In this document: in pieces, positions 51,261 through 60,655 of the stretch
How the letters are laid out: each line of letters starts with the position of its first letter
Position numbering within the stretch: position 1 is the stretch's first letter
Translations under genes and position numbers: made by a program
The notes under the pieces: model-generated
Databases searched by the model: none
Seen by the model: only the letters and a program-made list of their open reading frames with translations
What the model was told of the DNA's origin: nothing
Assembly (NCBI GenBank): GCA_035649415.1
Contig: DASRJP010000353.1
Span: forward strand, 6,147 to 70,146
Origin: DATKDU01 sp035649415
Lineage (GTDB): Bacteria > Planctomycetota > Planctomycetia > Pirellulales > Pirellulaceae
DNA: 64,000 bases
Direction of reading: 5' to 3'

Positions 51261-53096
51261 CTACTTGAAAGGAAACGCCCACGGCGCCAGCGCGATCGTG
51301 ACTGCGGCAATCAAAAAATCCAGCGGCAGCCCGACCTTCACGTAGTCGATGAACTTGTAGCCTCCGGGGCCGTACACCATCAGGTTCGTCTGGTAGCCAA
51401 ACGGCGTGGCAAAACCCGCGCTGGCCGCCATCATGACGGCAATCACAAACGGCATGAAGCTGACGCCGAGTTGCGAGGCGGTTGACAGGGCCAGCGGCAG
51501 CATCAGCGCCGCCGCCGTGTTGTTACTGATCAACTCGGTGGCCAGCAGCGTCACAAGGTAGATCACGGCCAGTGAAACCCAAGGGTTATTGCCGGCCAGT
51601 TGCGTGGCCGAGTTGGCGATCAGCGCCGCGGCGCCGGTTTTGTCAAGCGCCGTGCCGAGCGAGAACGACGCGGCAATCGTCAGGATCGTTTCCCAGTTGA
51701 CGCTCTTACGGGCCACTTCGATCGAGATGCAGCGCGTGGCCAGCATGATGCCGGAAACGATCAGGCCGGCCAGGAGCACGTTCATCCCTAGCGTCGTGGC
51801 GATCACCAGTGCCGCGACCAGACCCACGGCCAGGACCGCCAGCTCGTGCCGCGGCGGGGTCGAATCTTCGATCTTGCTGACCAGGTAAAAATCCTGGCTG
51901 TTGCGCTGCTGGTCGGCAAACGAAGGATGGGCCTCGACCAGAAGCGTGTCGCCGGCCCGCAGAACGATGTCGCCGATCTTCTGCCGCAGCCGCTCACCGT
52001 TGCGGGCAACGGCGACGACCACAGCGTTGTAATGGTTGCGAAAACGGGCGTCGCGGATGCTCATGCCGACGAACGGGCAGGTGTTGCTGACGACCGCCTC
52101 GATCAGGCAGCGCTGGGGCCGCGGGGCCTGGAGCTTGAAAACGTCGTCGGTCGCCGGCACCAGGCCGTGGATTTTTTGCAGCTCGACCACCGATTCAACG
52201 ACGCCGGCAAACAGCAGCCGGTCCCCCGCGTTCAGCCGCTCCTGCGGGGAGACGGCCGGCATCGAGACTTCGCCGCGATGAATTTCCGCCAGGAACAGTC
52301 CGGGCAAATGGCGCAGGCCGGCCGCTTCGATCGATTTGCCCACCAGCGGGCTGCCGGGACCGACCATCATTTCCACCGTATATTCGCGCGGATCGCTGGC
52401 AGCACTGACGGCGGCGTTGCGGTCCGGGAGCAAATAGCGGGCAGCAAACACCGTGTAAATGCCCCCGACGATCGCGGCGGGAATGCCGACCCACGAGATA
52501 TCAAACATGCCGAGGGAGTGTTTGTTGATGTCGAACAGCAGCCCTTTGACGGTGAGGTTCGTGCTCGTGCCGATCAGGGTGCAAGTACCGCCGAGGATGG
52601 CCGCATAGGAAAGCGGGATCATCAGTTTTGACGCGGGGATGCGCTGACGCCGCGAGAGGTCATCAACAGCCGGCAGAAGCATGACGACCAGCGGCGTGTT
52701 GGCAATGAAGGCGGATAGCCCCATTGTCGGAAAGACGAGCCGCACAATGCCGTTCATCACGCTCTTGGGTCGGCCGAACAACAGGTCCGCGAGCCAATAG
52801 ACGCCGCCCGTCTCGCGCATACCGGCAGCGACTACGTACAAAATGCCGACGACGAGGACCCCTTCGTTCGACATGCCGGCCAGCGCCTGCTGCGGCGAAA
52901 GAATGCCGCTGGCCAGCAGGACGGCAACGGCCCCGATCATGACGATGTCGGGGGTGAGGCTAGTAATGATCAGCAAAACAAAGACGACACCCACGAGCCC
53001 GAGTGTGAACCAGATCTGCCATGGTTCGCCGGCCGTGGCGGCTGAGTCCGCGGCCGTTTGGGCGAGGGGAAGCCAAGAGGGCGAGAATGATTGCAT
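51261..53096 (-). CDS. SLC13/DASS-family permease with central TrkA-C domains
   Basis: A 611-aa membrane transporter. About eleven to twelve TM helices are split by two TrkA-C-like (RCK_C) cytoplasmic domains (about residues 240-410; VGKSIEAAGLRHLPGLFLAEI and VGMSIRDARFRNHYNAVVVAV). The transport helices carry the SNT-like signatures GTSTNLTVKG and ISNNTAAALMLPLAL with the Asn-Thr pairs that bind sodium/anion in SLC13 proteins. Likely substrates are dicarboxylates or sulfate. I chose ATG 53096; an in-frame ATG at 53192 adds 32 basic residues. The upstream 243-bp gap contains a promoter on the other strand. Confidence 0.87.
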   Translation of the reverse strand: MQSFSPSWLPLAQTAADSAATAGEPWQIWFTLGLVGVVFVLLIITSLTPDIVMIGAVAVLLASGILSPQQALAGMSNEGVLVVGILYVVAAGMRETGGVYWLADLLFGRPKSVMNGIVRLVFPTMGLSAFIANTPLVVMLLPAVDDLSRRQRIPASKLMIPLSYAAILGGTCTLIGTSTNLTVKGLLFDINKHSLGMFDISWVGIPAAIVGGIYTVFAARYLLPDRNAAVSAASDPREYTVEMMVGPGSPLVGKSIEAAGLRHLPGLFLAEIHRGEVSMPAVSPQERLNAGDRLLFAGVVESVVELQKIHGLVPATDDVFKLQAPRPQRCLIEAVVSNTCPFVGMSIRDARFRNHYNAVVVAVARNGERLRQKIGDIVLRAGDTLLVEAHPSFADQQRNSQDFYLVSKIEDSTPPRHELAVLAVGLVAALVIATTLGMNVLLAGLIVSGIMLATRCISIEVARKSVNWETILTIAASFSLGTALDKTGAAALIANSATQLAGNNPWVSLAVIYLVTLLATELISNNTAAALMLPLALSTASQLGVSFMPFVIAVMMAASAGFATPFGYQTNLMVYGPGGYKFIDYVKVGLPLDFLIAAVTIALAPWAFPFK

Positions 53097-53196
53097 CGGC
53101 CGGTGGGCGCAGAGGAGCAAACGGAGCAGTTTAGGGGATTTTCGCGGCTGAAAGAAACCGCGCTTGCCGACCGGCGGACAAAAACCCATCAAAAGA

Positions 53197-53226
53197 TTGA
53201 CATTTGATCTGCCGTTTCGCTATATT
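53197..53226 (+). promoter_or_regulatory. Sigma-70-type promoter of the DUF1501 gene
   Basis: A perfect TTGACA (53197-53202), an 18-bp spacer and TATATT (53221-53226). Transcription from about 53233 would give a leader of roughly 107 nt before ATG 53340. Confidence 0.7.
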
Positions 53227-53339
53227 GAGGGCGGATTGTTGTCCGAAACAATGCGAGGTTACGCGCTTAGGCTCGCCTCGTCCCGCCACACGTGCTGCTA
53301 CAAAGCGGTCCCGCACAAATTGTCAACTTGGAGGTTGCC

Positions 53340-54809
53340 ATGCTCTGCATCCCTGGTCAGCCCGGCAAGGACCTTTGCGATTCGCACCTTGGCGTGACGC
53401 GCCGAGACATACTCCGCGTGGGCGGCTCGGCCATGCTGGGGATGACCCTAGGCGGCATGATGCAGGCGCAGGCCAAGGCCAACAATGCACAGATCAGCGG
53501 CGGACCTGGCTGGGGTAAAGCCAAGAGCGTGATCATGATCTATCTCCAGGGTGGGCCGAGCCACCTGGATCTGTGGGACCCCAAGGACAACGTGCCGGAC
53601 AATGTGCGCTCGGTCTACAAGACGGTGCCGAGCAAAGTCCCCGGCATGGAGCTGACCGAGATTCTGCCGAAGTTCGGCCAGGTCACGGACAAACTCACGC
53701 TGATTCGCTCGATGAGCTACACGCCGGTTGGACTCTTCAACCACACGGCGGCCATCTATCAGATTCACACCGGCTACACGGCCGACAAGGTCAGCCCATC
53801 GGGACAGCTCGAGCCTCCCTCGCCCAAGGATTATCCCACCTTCGGCAGCAACATCGTGCGGCTCAAGCCGCCGGAAGTGCCGATGCTGCCCTTCGTGATG
53901 ATGCCGCGGCCGCTCCAGGAGAGCAACGTGGTGAACAAGGCTGGGACGGCCGGCTTTTTGGGCCGGGCGTTCGATCCCTATTATCTGTTCCCGCCGGGGG
54001 ACGACATGGAAATGGACAAGATGGAGAAGATTCGGGTCGATGATTTGACGCTCCGTCCGGAAGTGTCCGACACGCGTCTGGGCCGCCGCGCTCGCCTCCG
54101 CGAGCTGATCAACGAAGGCATGCCCGAAATCGATCAGGCCGTGGCCAAGTATGACTTGGGCAAGTACTACGGCTCGGCACTCAGCCTGATTATGTCAGGC
54201 CGGGCCCGCGAAGCGTTTTCGCTGAACAAGGAATCGGCTGAGATGCGCGATCGCTACGGCCGCAATACGTTCGGCCAGTGCTGCCTGCTCGCGCGGCGGC
54301 TGGTCGAGGCCGGCACGCGTGTGGTCGAGGTGATCTGGCCCAAGGTCGCCAACAGCGACAATCATTCATGGGACGTGCACACCGGTCTGACCGACCGGAT
54401 GAAGAAGCAGTCTGGGCCGATGCTCGACGCAGGCCTTTCGGGACTGATTTCGGACCTGGATGACCGTGGTCTCTTGGACGAGACGCTGGTGGTCGCCCTT
54501 GGCGAATTTGGACGCAGCCCGGTCCACGGCGTGAGCACCTCCGGCAACAGCAACAGTGCCGACGGACGCGATCACTGGCCGTACTGCTATACGGCAGTCG
54601 TCGCCGGCGCGGGAACCAAGCGCGGCTTCGTGCTGGGCAAGAGCGACCAGACCGGCTCGGCGCCGCTGGAGAACCCAGTCCACCCGATCGAACTTTTGGC
54701 GACGATCTACCATGCCGTCGGCATCTCGCCGACGACGATCGTCCACAACCACCTCAACCAGCCGCGTGAGCTGGTGAAGGCCGATCCGGTGACTAAGCTG
54801 TTTGCATAA
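53340..54809 (+). CDS. Tat-exported DUF1501 (sulfatase-fold) protein
   Basis: A 489-aa protein, with GGAGG five bases before ATG 53340. A Tat signal (TRRDIL followed by a hydrophobic stretch) begins at about residue 20. The DUF1501 domain shows QGGPSHLDLWDPK (near 68), PKFGQVTDKLTLIRSMS (near 108), NHTAAIYQIHTGY, SDNHSWDVHTGL (near 340), VVALGEFGRSP and GRDHWPYCYTAVVAGAG. The fold is related to alkaline phosphatase/sulfatase. The family is abundant in planctomycetes, usually paired with cytochrome genes, and of unknown activity. Confidence 0.92.
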   Translation: MLCIPGQPGKDLCDSHLGVTRRDILRVGGSAMLGMTLGGMMQAQAKANNAQISGGPGWGKAKSVIMIYLQGGPSHLDLWDPKDNVPDNVRSVYKTVPSKVPGMELTEILPKFGQVTDKLTLIRSMSYTPVGLFNHTAAIYQIHTGYTADKVSPSGQLEPPSPKDYPTFGSNIVRLKPPEVPMLPFVMMPRPLQESNVVNKAGTAGFLGRAFDPYYLFPPGDDMEMDKMEKIRVDDLTLRPEVSDTRLGRRARLRELINEGMPEIDQAVAKYDLGKYYGSALSLIMSGRAREAFSLNKESAEMRDRYGRNTFGQCCLLARRLVEAGTRVVEVIWPKVANSDNHSWDVHTGLTDRMKKQSGPMLDAGLSGLISDLDDRGLLDETLVVALGEFGRSPVHGVSTSGNSNSADGRDHWPYCYTAVVAGAGTKRGFVLGKSDQTGSAPLENPVHPIELLATIYHAVGISPTTIVHNHLNQPRELVKADPVTKLFA

Positions 54810-54819
54810 CGTGCTCTAG

Positions 54820-54840
54820 CCGGAGCCTAACAGGCTCCGG
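54820..54840. repeat. Perfect 9-bp hairpin
   Basis: CCGGAGCCT, loop AAC, AGGCTCCGG. It shares the 9-bp stem and 3-nt loop of the paired palindromic elements, but only one arm is present. No T tract follows. Confidence 0.55.
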
Positions 54841-54857
54841 GAACCGCAGAGACGATC

Positions 54858-54885
54858 AGCCCGGTTATCATGAACCGGGCTTTTT
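54858..54885 (+). terminator. Rho-independent terminator after the DUF1501 gene
   Basis: A perfect 9-bp stem (AGCCCGGTT 54858-54866 with 54873-54881), a 6-nt loop and a T5 tract. An ATG at 54870 that would lengthen the next gene lies within this hairpin, which argues against using it as a start. Confidence 0.88.
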
Positions 54886-54914
54886 CGTTTCTTGATCGGA
54901 CCGGGAACTTCATC

Positions 54915-57452
54915 ATGGTTCCGACTCGTTTTTTCGCGGCATTCGTCGTGATCGTCATGCTCGCTATGACTTCGCCGTCTGAAGCCCAGATCCTCGACCA
55001 GCAAAAACTACTCGACAAGCAGACTTTCTGGGACAACCGCGATTGGGATTGGTACCGGGCCAACATCCCATTCTTCGAGTGCCCTGACCGCGACATTGAA
55101 ACGACCTGGTATTACCGCTGGGAGCTGGTGACCAAGCATCTGACCTACGGCTCGCCGAACTCTGGCTACTCGTATACCGAGTTCATCGACCGACCATTCT
55201 GGTCGGGGGCGTATGGCGCGATCAGTTGTCCGGCGGGGCACCAGCTCAACGAGGTCCGCTGGCTGGCCGATCCGCGCTTCGCGTGGGACTACGCCCGCTA
55301 CTGGTTCCGCACGAGCGGCGCTCAGCCGCGGCGGTACAGCACGTGGCTGTCCGATGCCGTCTGGAACGTCCACCGCGTTCATCCCGACGAGGCGGCGATC
55401 AAGGATCTGCTGCCGGATTTGATCCGCAACTACGAAGGCTGGGAGAAGGAGCATTTCGTGCCCGAGGTGGGCCTGTTCTGGCAGACGGGGCACGACGACG
55501 GGATGGAAATCAACATCAATAGTCGCCAGACGAAGGACACGGTCCGCGGCGCCCCCGGCTACCGGCCGACGCTCAACGCGTATCTGTGGGCCGACGCGCT
55601 GGCGATTGCCCGCGCGGCCGATCTGGCCGGCGAAGCGGCGACCGCAAAGAAGTTTCACGACAAGGCGGCATCGCTCAAGGACAACTTGCAGAAGCGATTG
55701 TGGGATGAAAAACGCCAGTTTTTTCTCCACATGTTTATGCGCGACGAGGAACAGGACGGCCACACGATCAAGGCACTATCGCGCACCTACGAAACGGGCA
55801 AGTACGCCGGCAGCGAGCACGGCCGCGAGCTGATCGGTTATGTGCCTTGGCAGTTCGGCCTGCCCGATCGCGGCTACGAGCAGGCGTGGAAGTTTGTGAT
55901 GGACCGCGACTACTTCGCGGCTGACTTTGGTCCCACCACCACCGAGCGGCACGACCCGCAATTTCTTATCTCCAAGACCTGCTGCGTGTGGAGTGGCCAG
56001 TCGTGGCCCTACGCCACCAGCCAGACGCTCAAGGCCATGGCCAATCTACTCCAGGACTACCGGCAGGACGTGGTCACCAAGGGCGACTATCTGAAGCTGC
56101 TGCAAACGTTTGCCAAGTCGCATCGCAAGGAAGGCCGGCCGTACATTGCCGAGGCGGCCAACCCCGATAACGGCTCGTGGGAAGGCCACGATTCATACAA
56201 CCACAGCGAGCACTACTTCCATTCGAGCTACTGCGACCTGGTAATCACCGGCCTGGTCGGCATTCGGCCGCGCGACGACGACCTGCTCGAAGTCGTTCCG
56301 CTGGCGCCCGATGCTTGGCGCTACTTCGCGCTGGACCACGTCTCGTATCGCGGTCGGAGCGTCGCCGTCGTCTGGGATCGCGATGGCAGCCGCTACGGCC
56401 AAGGAGCCGGGCTGCACCTCTTTGCCGACGGTCAGAAAATTGCGTCGTCGGCGAAATTAAAGCGGCTGTCGGCCAGGCTGCCGCAGGCTGCGGCCCGAGC
56501 CAAGCGCGAAACCACGCCGGTAAACTTTGCCGTCAACAACGACGGCCACTATTACCCGCGGATCACCGCCTCCTGGACTGCACCGGGGACTTCTACGGCC
56601 AAGCTGATCGACGGCAATTATTGGTATCACTTCTCGCCGCCGAACCGCTGGACGTGCGAAGGATCGCCAAACGCCAGCGACTGGATCGAAATCGATTTCG
56701 GCGTCCAGCGGCAGATTCACACGCTCAAGCTGTTCGTGCTCGACGACGGCGAGAAGGTCATGCCGCCGGAGCGAATCGCCGTCTCGTACGAAAAGGAGGG
56801 CGGCTGGACCGAGATCTCGGGCCAGCGCCGCAGGCCGCAGTCGCCGGCTGGCCGGCAGGCCAGCGTCATTAAGTTTCCGACGGTTGAGAGCCGTCGCCTC
56901 CGCATCGAGCTGACACACGCCAAAGGCGCTGCCAGCGGCCTGACCGAGATCGAAGCCTGGGGGGACGCCAAGCTTCCCATTGAGCCCGCGCCGCCGCCGA
57001 GGGACAACGTGGCTTACCGCTCGCCGGAAGGTGAATTTCCCAAGATCACCGCGTCGCATACGTCGCGCTACGACAAAGTCGAGACAGCCAACGACGGCAT
57101 CGTCAGCTTCAGCAACTCGCCCCACAACCGCTGGACGAGCTACGAATCCAAAGGCGTCACGGACTGGCTGGAAATTGACTTCGGCAGCGAAAAAGAGTTC
57201 GCCCGCGTGGAACTGGCCATCTACGACGACCGCGGCGGCGTCCAGGCGCCCAAGGAATACGCAATCGAGGTGTGGCGCGACGGAAAGTGGATCGCTGCCG
57301 CCAACCAGAAGAAGGCGCCCGCCAGTCCGACCGGCGGCCAGTTCAACGAAGTCCGCTTCGACCGCACCAGGGCAGCGAAACTCCGCGTCGTGTTTACCCA
57401 CGCCGGCCCGGCCCGCAGCGGCATCTCGGAGATTTTTGTCTGGCCGCAATGA
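54915..57452 (+). CDS. Secreted glycoside-hydrolase-like protein with two discoidin domains
   Basis: An 845-aa exported protein from ATG 54915 with a signal peptide (1-24, before QILDQQ). Residues about 30-510 form an MGH1/trehalase-like (alpha/alpha)6 glycosidase domain: FIDRPFWSGAYGA, QTGHDDGMEININS, RPTLNAYLWADALAIARAADL, CCVWSGQSWPYATS and GSWEGHDSYNHSEHYFHSSY. Two F5/8-type C (discoidin) domains follow (about 545-685 and 700-845; NRWTCEG.....DWIEIDFG and NRWTSYES..VTDWLEIDFG). It probably degrades an extracellular polysaccharide or glycoside while binding carbohydrate through the discoidin domains. Confidence 0.85.
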   Translation: MVPTRFFAAFVVIVMLAMTSPSEAQILDQQKLLDKQTFWDNRDWDWYRANIPFFECPDRDIETTWYYRWELVTKHLTYGSPNSGYSYTEFIDRPFWSGAYGAISCPAGHQLNEVRWLADPRFAWDYARYWFRTSGAQPRRYSTWLSDAVWNVHRVHPDEAAIKDLLPDLIRNYEGWEKEHFVPEVGLFWQTGHDDGMEININSRQTKDTVRGAPGYRPTLNAYLWADALAIARAADLAGEAATAKKFHDKAASLKDNLQKRLWDEKRQFFLHMFMRDEEQDGHTIKALSRTYETGKYAGSEHGRELIGYVPWQFGLPDRGYEQAWKFVMDRDYFAADFGPTTTERHDPQFLISKTCCVWSGQSWPYATSQTLKAMANLLQDYRQDVVTKGDYLKLLQTFAKSHRKEGRPYIAEAANPDNGSWEGHDSYNHSEHYFHSSYCDLVITGLVGIRPRDDDLLEVVPLAPDAWRYFALDHVSYRGRSVAVVWDRDGSRYGQGAGLHLFADGQKIASSAKLKRLSARLPQAAARAKRETTPVNFAVNNDGHYYPRITASWTAPGTSTAKLIDGNYWYHFSPPNRWTCEGSPNASDWIEIDFGVQRQIHTLKLFVLDDGEKVMPPERIAVSYEKEGGWTEISGQRRRPQSPAGRQASVIKFPTVESRRLRIELTHAKGAASGLTEIEAWGDAKLPIEPAPPPRDNVAYRSPEGEFPKITASHTSRYDKVETANDGIVSFSNSPHNRWTSYESKGVTDWLEIDFGSEKEFARVELAIYDDRGGVQAPKEYAIEVWRDGKWIAAANQKKAPASPTGGQFNEVRFDRTRAAKLRVVFTHAGPARSGISEIFVWPQ

Positions 57453-57503
57453 CGGCGCGGCCGCTCGTTCCGGCGACGATCAGCCCAGCGAAAGGCAAGC
57501 AGC

Positions 57504-58586
57504 ATGCGCGTAACTGGCGTGGAAGTGACCGTCGTGGAGGTGCCGCAAGTTGCGCCGCTGGCGCCGTACCGCTCGCACATTCGCTCGAGCTCGACGACGC
57601 AAAGCGCGATCATCCGCGTCGATACCGACGCAGGGATCACTGGTTGGGGGGAGCACAACGTCAATTTCCTGCCGGGGATCAGTACCCGCCGCATGCAAGT
57701 GGATGCACAGGCCTGGCTTGTCGGCCGCGATCCGCAGAACATCAACCGCTTTCATCTCCAGTGTCCGCTCGAAACGCGGCTCAAGAGTGGGATTGAGCTG
57801 GCCCTGTGGGACATTTGCGGCCAGGCGGCTGGAGTGCCGGTGGCCGTGCTATTGGGAGGCATCGTGCGGCCACTGGTCGAGGTCGCCGCCTGCATGGGGA
57901 TCCAGACCTACGAGCGGGCCGGCGAAATGGCCCGCTGGTACGTCAAGCAAGGTTTCGGCACCCTCAAGACCAAAGCCGGCGCGAACATGCACGAAGACCT
58001 GGAAATGGTCCGCGGCATTCGCGACGCTGTCGGCGATCAGCTGAAGCTACGGATCGATCCAAATCGGGCCTATTCGCCACAGCAAGCGCTCGAGCTGGCG
58101 AAACAGCTCGAGCCTTACCATCTCGAATACTTCGAGCAGCCGATCCCGGCCGAGCCCCTGGCCGATGCCGCCTGGCTCCGCCGGCAGACGAGCGTGCCGA
58201 TCGCGCTGAACGAAAGCGTCACCGATCCGGCCAGCGTGCTGGCGATTCTCGAGGCCGATGCAGCGGCGTTCATCCTTCCCGACACTCACATCGCCGGGGG
58301 CATCCTGCCGTGCGTTACGATCGGACGGATCTGCGAGGCGGCGGGCATCCCCTGCATCTTGCACTGCGGCCACGACCTGGGGCCGAAGACGGCGGCCATG
58401 CTGCACGTAGCCGGCGCATGTGCGGCTTATTCGCTGGCGAACGATACGACGTATTACGGGCTGGAAGATGACGTGATCACCGAGCGGCTGACGATCCGGT
58501 CAGGTACGATGGCCGTGCCCGACAAGCCGGGGCTGGGCGTGACGTGCGATCCCAAGCGCCTCGCCCGCTACCGCGTCGATTGCTAA
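57504..58586 (+). CDS. Mandelate racemase/muconate lactonizing enzyme family protein
   Basis: A 360-aa enolase-superfamily enzyme abstracting the alpha-proton of a carboxylate, probably a sugar-acid dehydratase or racemase. The KxK motif is Lys155-Thr-Lys157. The metal ligands are Asp185 (RIDPNRAYS), Glu211 (YFEQP) and Glu237 (ALNES). A late HCGHDLG supplies a possible catalytic His. It starts 51 bp after the glycosidase and 13 bp before the MFS permease, which suggests co-transcription and a common carbohydrate-acid substrate. Confidence 0.9.
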   Translation: MRVTGVEVTVVEVPQVAPLAPYRSHIRSSSTTQSAIIRVDTDAGITGWGEHNVNFLPGISTRRMQVDAQAWLVGRDPQNINRFHLQCPLETRLKSGIELALWDICGQAAGVPVAVLLGGIVRPLVEVAACMGIQTYERAGEMARWYVKQGFGTLKTKAGANMHEDLEMVRGIRDAVGDQLKLRIDPNRAYSPQQALELAKQLEPYHLEYFEQPIPAEPLADAAWLRRQTSVPIALNESVTDPASVLAILEADAAAFILPDTHIAGGILPCVTIGRICEAAGIPCILHCGHDLGPKTAAMLHVAGACAAYSLANDTTYYGLEDDVITERLTIRSGTMAVPDKPGLGVTCDPKRLARYRVDC

Positions 58587-58599
58587 CTTCCGCCACGCC

Positions 58600-59934
58600 G
58601 TGCCCGCGCTCGCCGACAGACCGACCAACGTCCGCTGGGCGGTCTTTTGCCTGGCGTGCGGCGCTTCATGGCTTCTTTATCTGCACCGCTACGTCTTTGC
58701 ACTGATCAAGCCGGAGCTGGTCAAGCAGTGGGGCCTGGGAAAAGACGACCTGGGTCTCCTCGACAGCGCGTTCTCGACGACTTCGACGATCTTTCAATTC
58801 CCGCTCGGCGCCGCGGCCGATCTGCTCGGCGTGCATATCGTGCTGACCGGTCTGATCTTGCTGTGGTGCATGGGCCTTTCGATGCATGCCTGGGCGCCGT
58901 CGCCGACGCACCTTTGGTATGCGCGGGCGATGCTGGGTATCGGGCAGTCGGCGGTCTACGCAAATCTGAGCCGCATGGCCCAGTCGTGGTTCCCGCCGTC
59001 GATCCGCACGACGCTGCAAGGACTGGCTGGAATCAGCGCCGGCCGGCTCGGCGGCTTGTCGGCATACGTCCTGTTTGGAACGCTTCTGCTCGGCGTGTTG
59101 GGACTCGACTGGCGGACGGCGATCCACATCTTCGTCAACTGCGGACTGGCCTTCGCGGCACTGTTCTTCATCGTCTTTCGCAATTCGCCCCGCGAGCATC
59201 CGTGGGTGAACGACGCCGAGGCAACGATCACAGCAGGTCCGGCGGCAGCGACCGGCACCATGCCGCCGCGGATAACCGTACGGCAAATGCTTCGCTCGGT
59301 CCAGCCGCGCGCGCTCGCGAACCTCGTGATGCTCAATGTCCAGACAATCCTGAGCACGATTGCCGACAACATCTATTCCAACTGGATTCCGCTTTTCTTG
59401 TGGGAGGTTCACAAACTGAAGTTCGACAAGATGGGGATTTATTCTGCGCTGCCCCTGCTGGGCGGCGCGATTGCCGGCCTGACTGGCGGCCTCTTAAACG
59501 ACTGGCTGATCGCCCGGACGGGAAACCGACGCTGGTCGCGCAGCGGCATTGCCATTTTCGGCAAGGGGGTGGCAGCGGTCGTCTTATTGGCGGCGATGCT
59601 GTGGTACGACAGCCCGTACATCTTCTGCTGGCTCCTTTTCGTGGTGAAGCTGTTCGGCGACTGGAGCCTGACCACGAGCTGGGGAGTGGTGACCGACATC
59701 GGCGGCCGCGCCACGGCCTCGGTATTCGCCTTCAACAATGCGGTCGCCGGCATTGGCCTGATCGTAGCGCCGGTCTTGTTCGGCTGGATTGCCGAACACT
59801 ATGGCTGGCGGCCGGTATTTCTCGCCGTTGCCGGCACGTACGCCATGTGTGCGTTATCCTGGCTCTTCATCAACTGCACGATACCGGTAATCGCCTCACC
59901 CGCGGAGCCGGAAGCCACACATGACTCAACCTGA
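58600..59934 (+). CDS. MFS permease, hexuronate/anion:cation symporter-like
   Basis: A 444-aa membrane transporter with GTG start at 58600. Twelve hydrophobic helices are predicted. Hallmarks of the ACS family are YLHRYVFALIKPELVKQWGL in the first loop, GAAADLLG, GIGQSAVYANLSRMAQSWFP and GGLLNDWLI in the second half. The family imports hexuronates, phthalates or other organic anions with protons. It lies between a sugar-acid dehydratase-like enzyme and a deacetylase, consistent with uptake of their substrate. Confidence 0.9.
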   Translation: MPALADRPTNVRWAVFCLACGASWLLYLHRYVFALIKPELVKQWGLGKDDLGLLDSAFSTTSTIFQFPLGAAADLLGVHIVLTGLILLWCMGLSMHAWAPSPTHLWYARAMLGIGQSAVYANLSRMAQSWFPPSIRTTLQGLAGISAGRLGGLSAYVLFGTLLLGVLGLDWRTAIHIFVNCGLAFAALFFIVFRNSPREHPWVNDAEATITAGPAAATGTMPPRITVRQMLRSVQPRALANLVMLNVQTILSTIADNIYSNWIPLFLWEVHKLKFDKMGIYSALPLLGGAIAGLTGGLLNDWLIARTGNRRWSRSGIAIFGKGVAAVVLLAAMLWYDSPYIFCWLLFVVKLFGDWSLTTSWGVVTDIGGRATASVFAFNNAVAGIGLIVAPVLFGWIAEHYGWRPVFLAVAGTYAMCALSWLFINCTIPVIASPAEPEATHDST

Positions 59935-59949
59935 CTGCGGAATGCAACC

Positions 59950-60642
59950 ATGGCGAAAACGATCCTCGGCATCGGCGCTCATTACGACGACTGCGTGTTC
60001 GGCATTTCGGGAACGCTGCTCGGCGCCGTGCGGAAGAATCACCGTGTCGTCATCCTGTCGCTCATCGGCGACTACAGCAATTGGAAGCCGGCGCAAGGGC
60101 GCGAGAAAGAAATCGTGCGGGGGACGATCGACATTTCCAAGGAGTATGGCGCCGAGATGCGGTTTCTAAACTTCGCCGGGACAAAGTTCGAAGTAACCGA
60201 GGAGAGCAAGCGGGCGGTCGCGGAGGCGATTGTCGAGATCGAGCCCGACATCGCCTTCATCCTCTGGCCGCACGACAGCCACAGCGACCACGAGGCGGCC
60301 TCGCGGCTCGCCAAGATCGCGCTTTTGCACGGGGACCGGCTCCTTCCCAAAGGCCGCCGGTTCAAGTCGCCGCAGCAGGCCTACCAATATGACAACGGCC
60401 CGCGGCACACCGTCGGCTTTGAGCCTGACACGTTCGTCGATATCACCAACGACTGGCGGCAGGCCAGCGAGTGGCTCGGCCGCTTGATGGCCCTCGTCCG
60501 CGGCCAGCCGTTTGATCCGAATGCTCCCGACGGCGCGATGCTCGCCAAGGAATCGATCGCTCGCTACCGCGGCCAGACCTGCGGCGTTCGTTATGCCGAG
60601 GCCTTTCGCGCGATGCATGCGTATCCACAGGAGTTGTTCTGA
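59950..60642 (+). CDS. PIG-L family deacetylase
   Basis: A 230-aa zinc-dependent deacetylase of the LmbE/PIG-L family. The zinc site GAHYDDCVFG (His11, Asp13, Asp14) varies from the usual AHPDD by Tyr for Pro. HDSHSDHEA (His111, Asp113, His114) completes it. Substrates are N-acetylglucosaminyl-type sugars in characterised members; the substrate here is unknown. It starts 15 bp after the MFS gene on the same strand. Confidence 0.9.
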   Translation: MAKTILGIGAHYDDCVFGISGTLLGAVRKNHRVVILSLIGDYSNWKPAQGREKEIVRGTIDISKEYGAEMRFLNFAGTKFEVTEESKRAVAEAIVEIEPDIAFILWPHDSHSDHEAASRLAKIALLHGDRLLPKGRRFKSPQQAYQYDNGPRHTVGFEPDTFVDITNDWRQASEWLGRLMALVRGQPFDPNAPDGAMLAKESIARYRGQTCGVRYAEAFRAMHAYPQELF

Positions 60643-60655
60643 CGGGCGATTGACT

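Noticed and set aside
54870..54914. An upstream ATG extending the glycosidase by 15 codons
   Set aside because: It lies inside a rho-independent terminator stem-loop, and the downstream ATG begins a perfect signal peptide.
58647..59924. A 425-codon frame overlapping the MFS permease on the same strand
   Set aside because: It is an alternate frame without membrane helices; the overlapping frame encodes twelve helices with MFS motifs.
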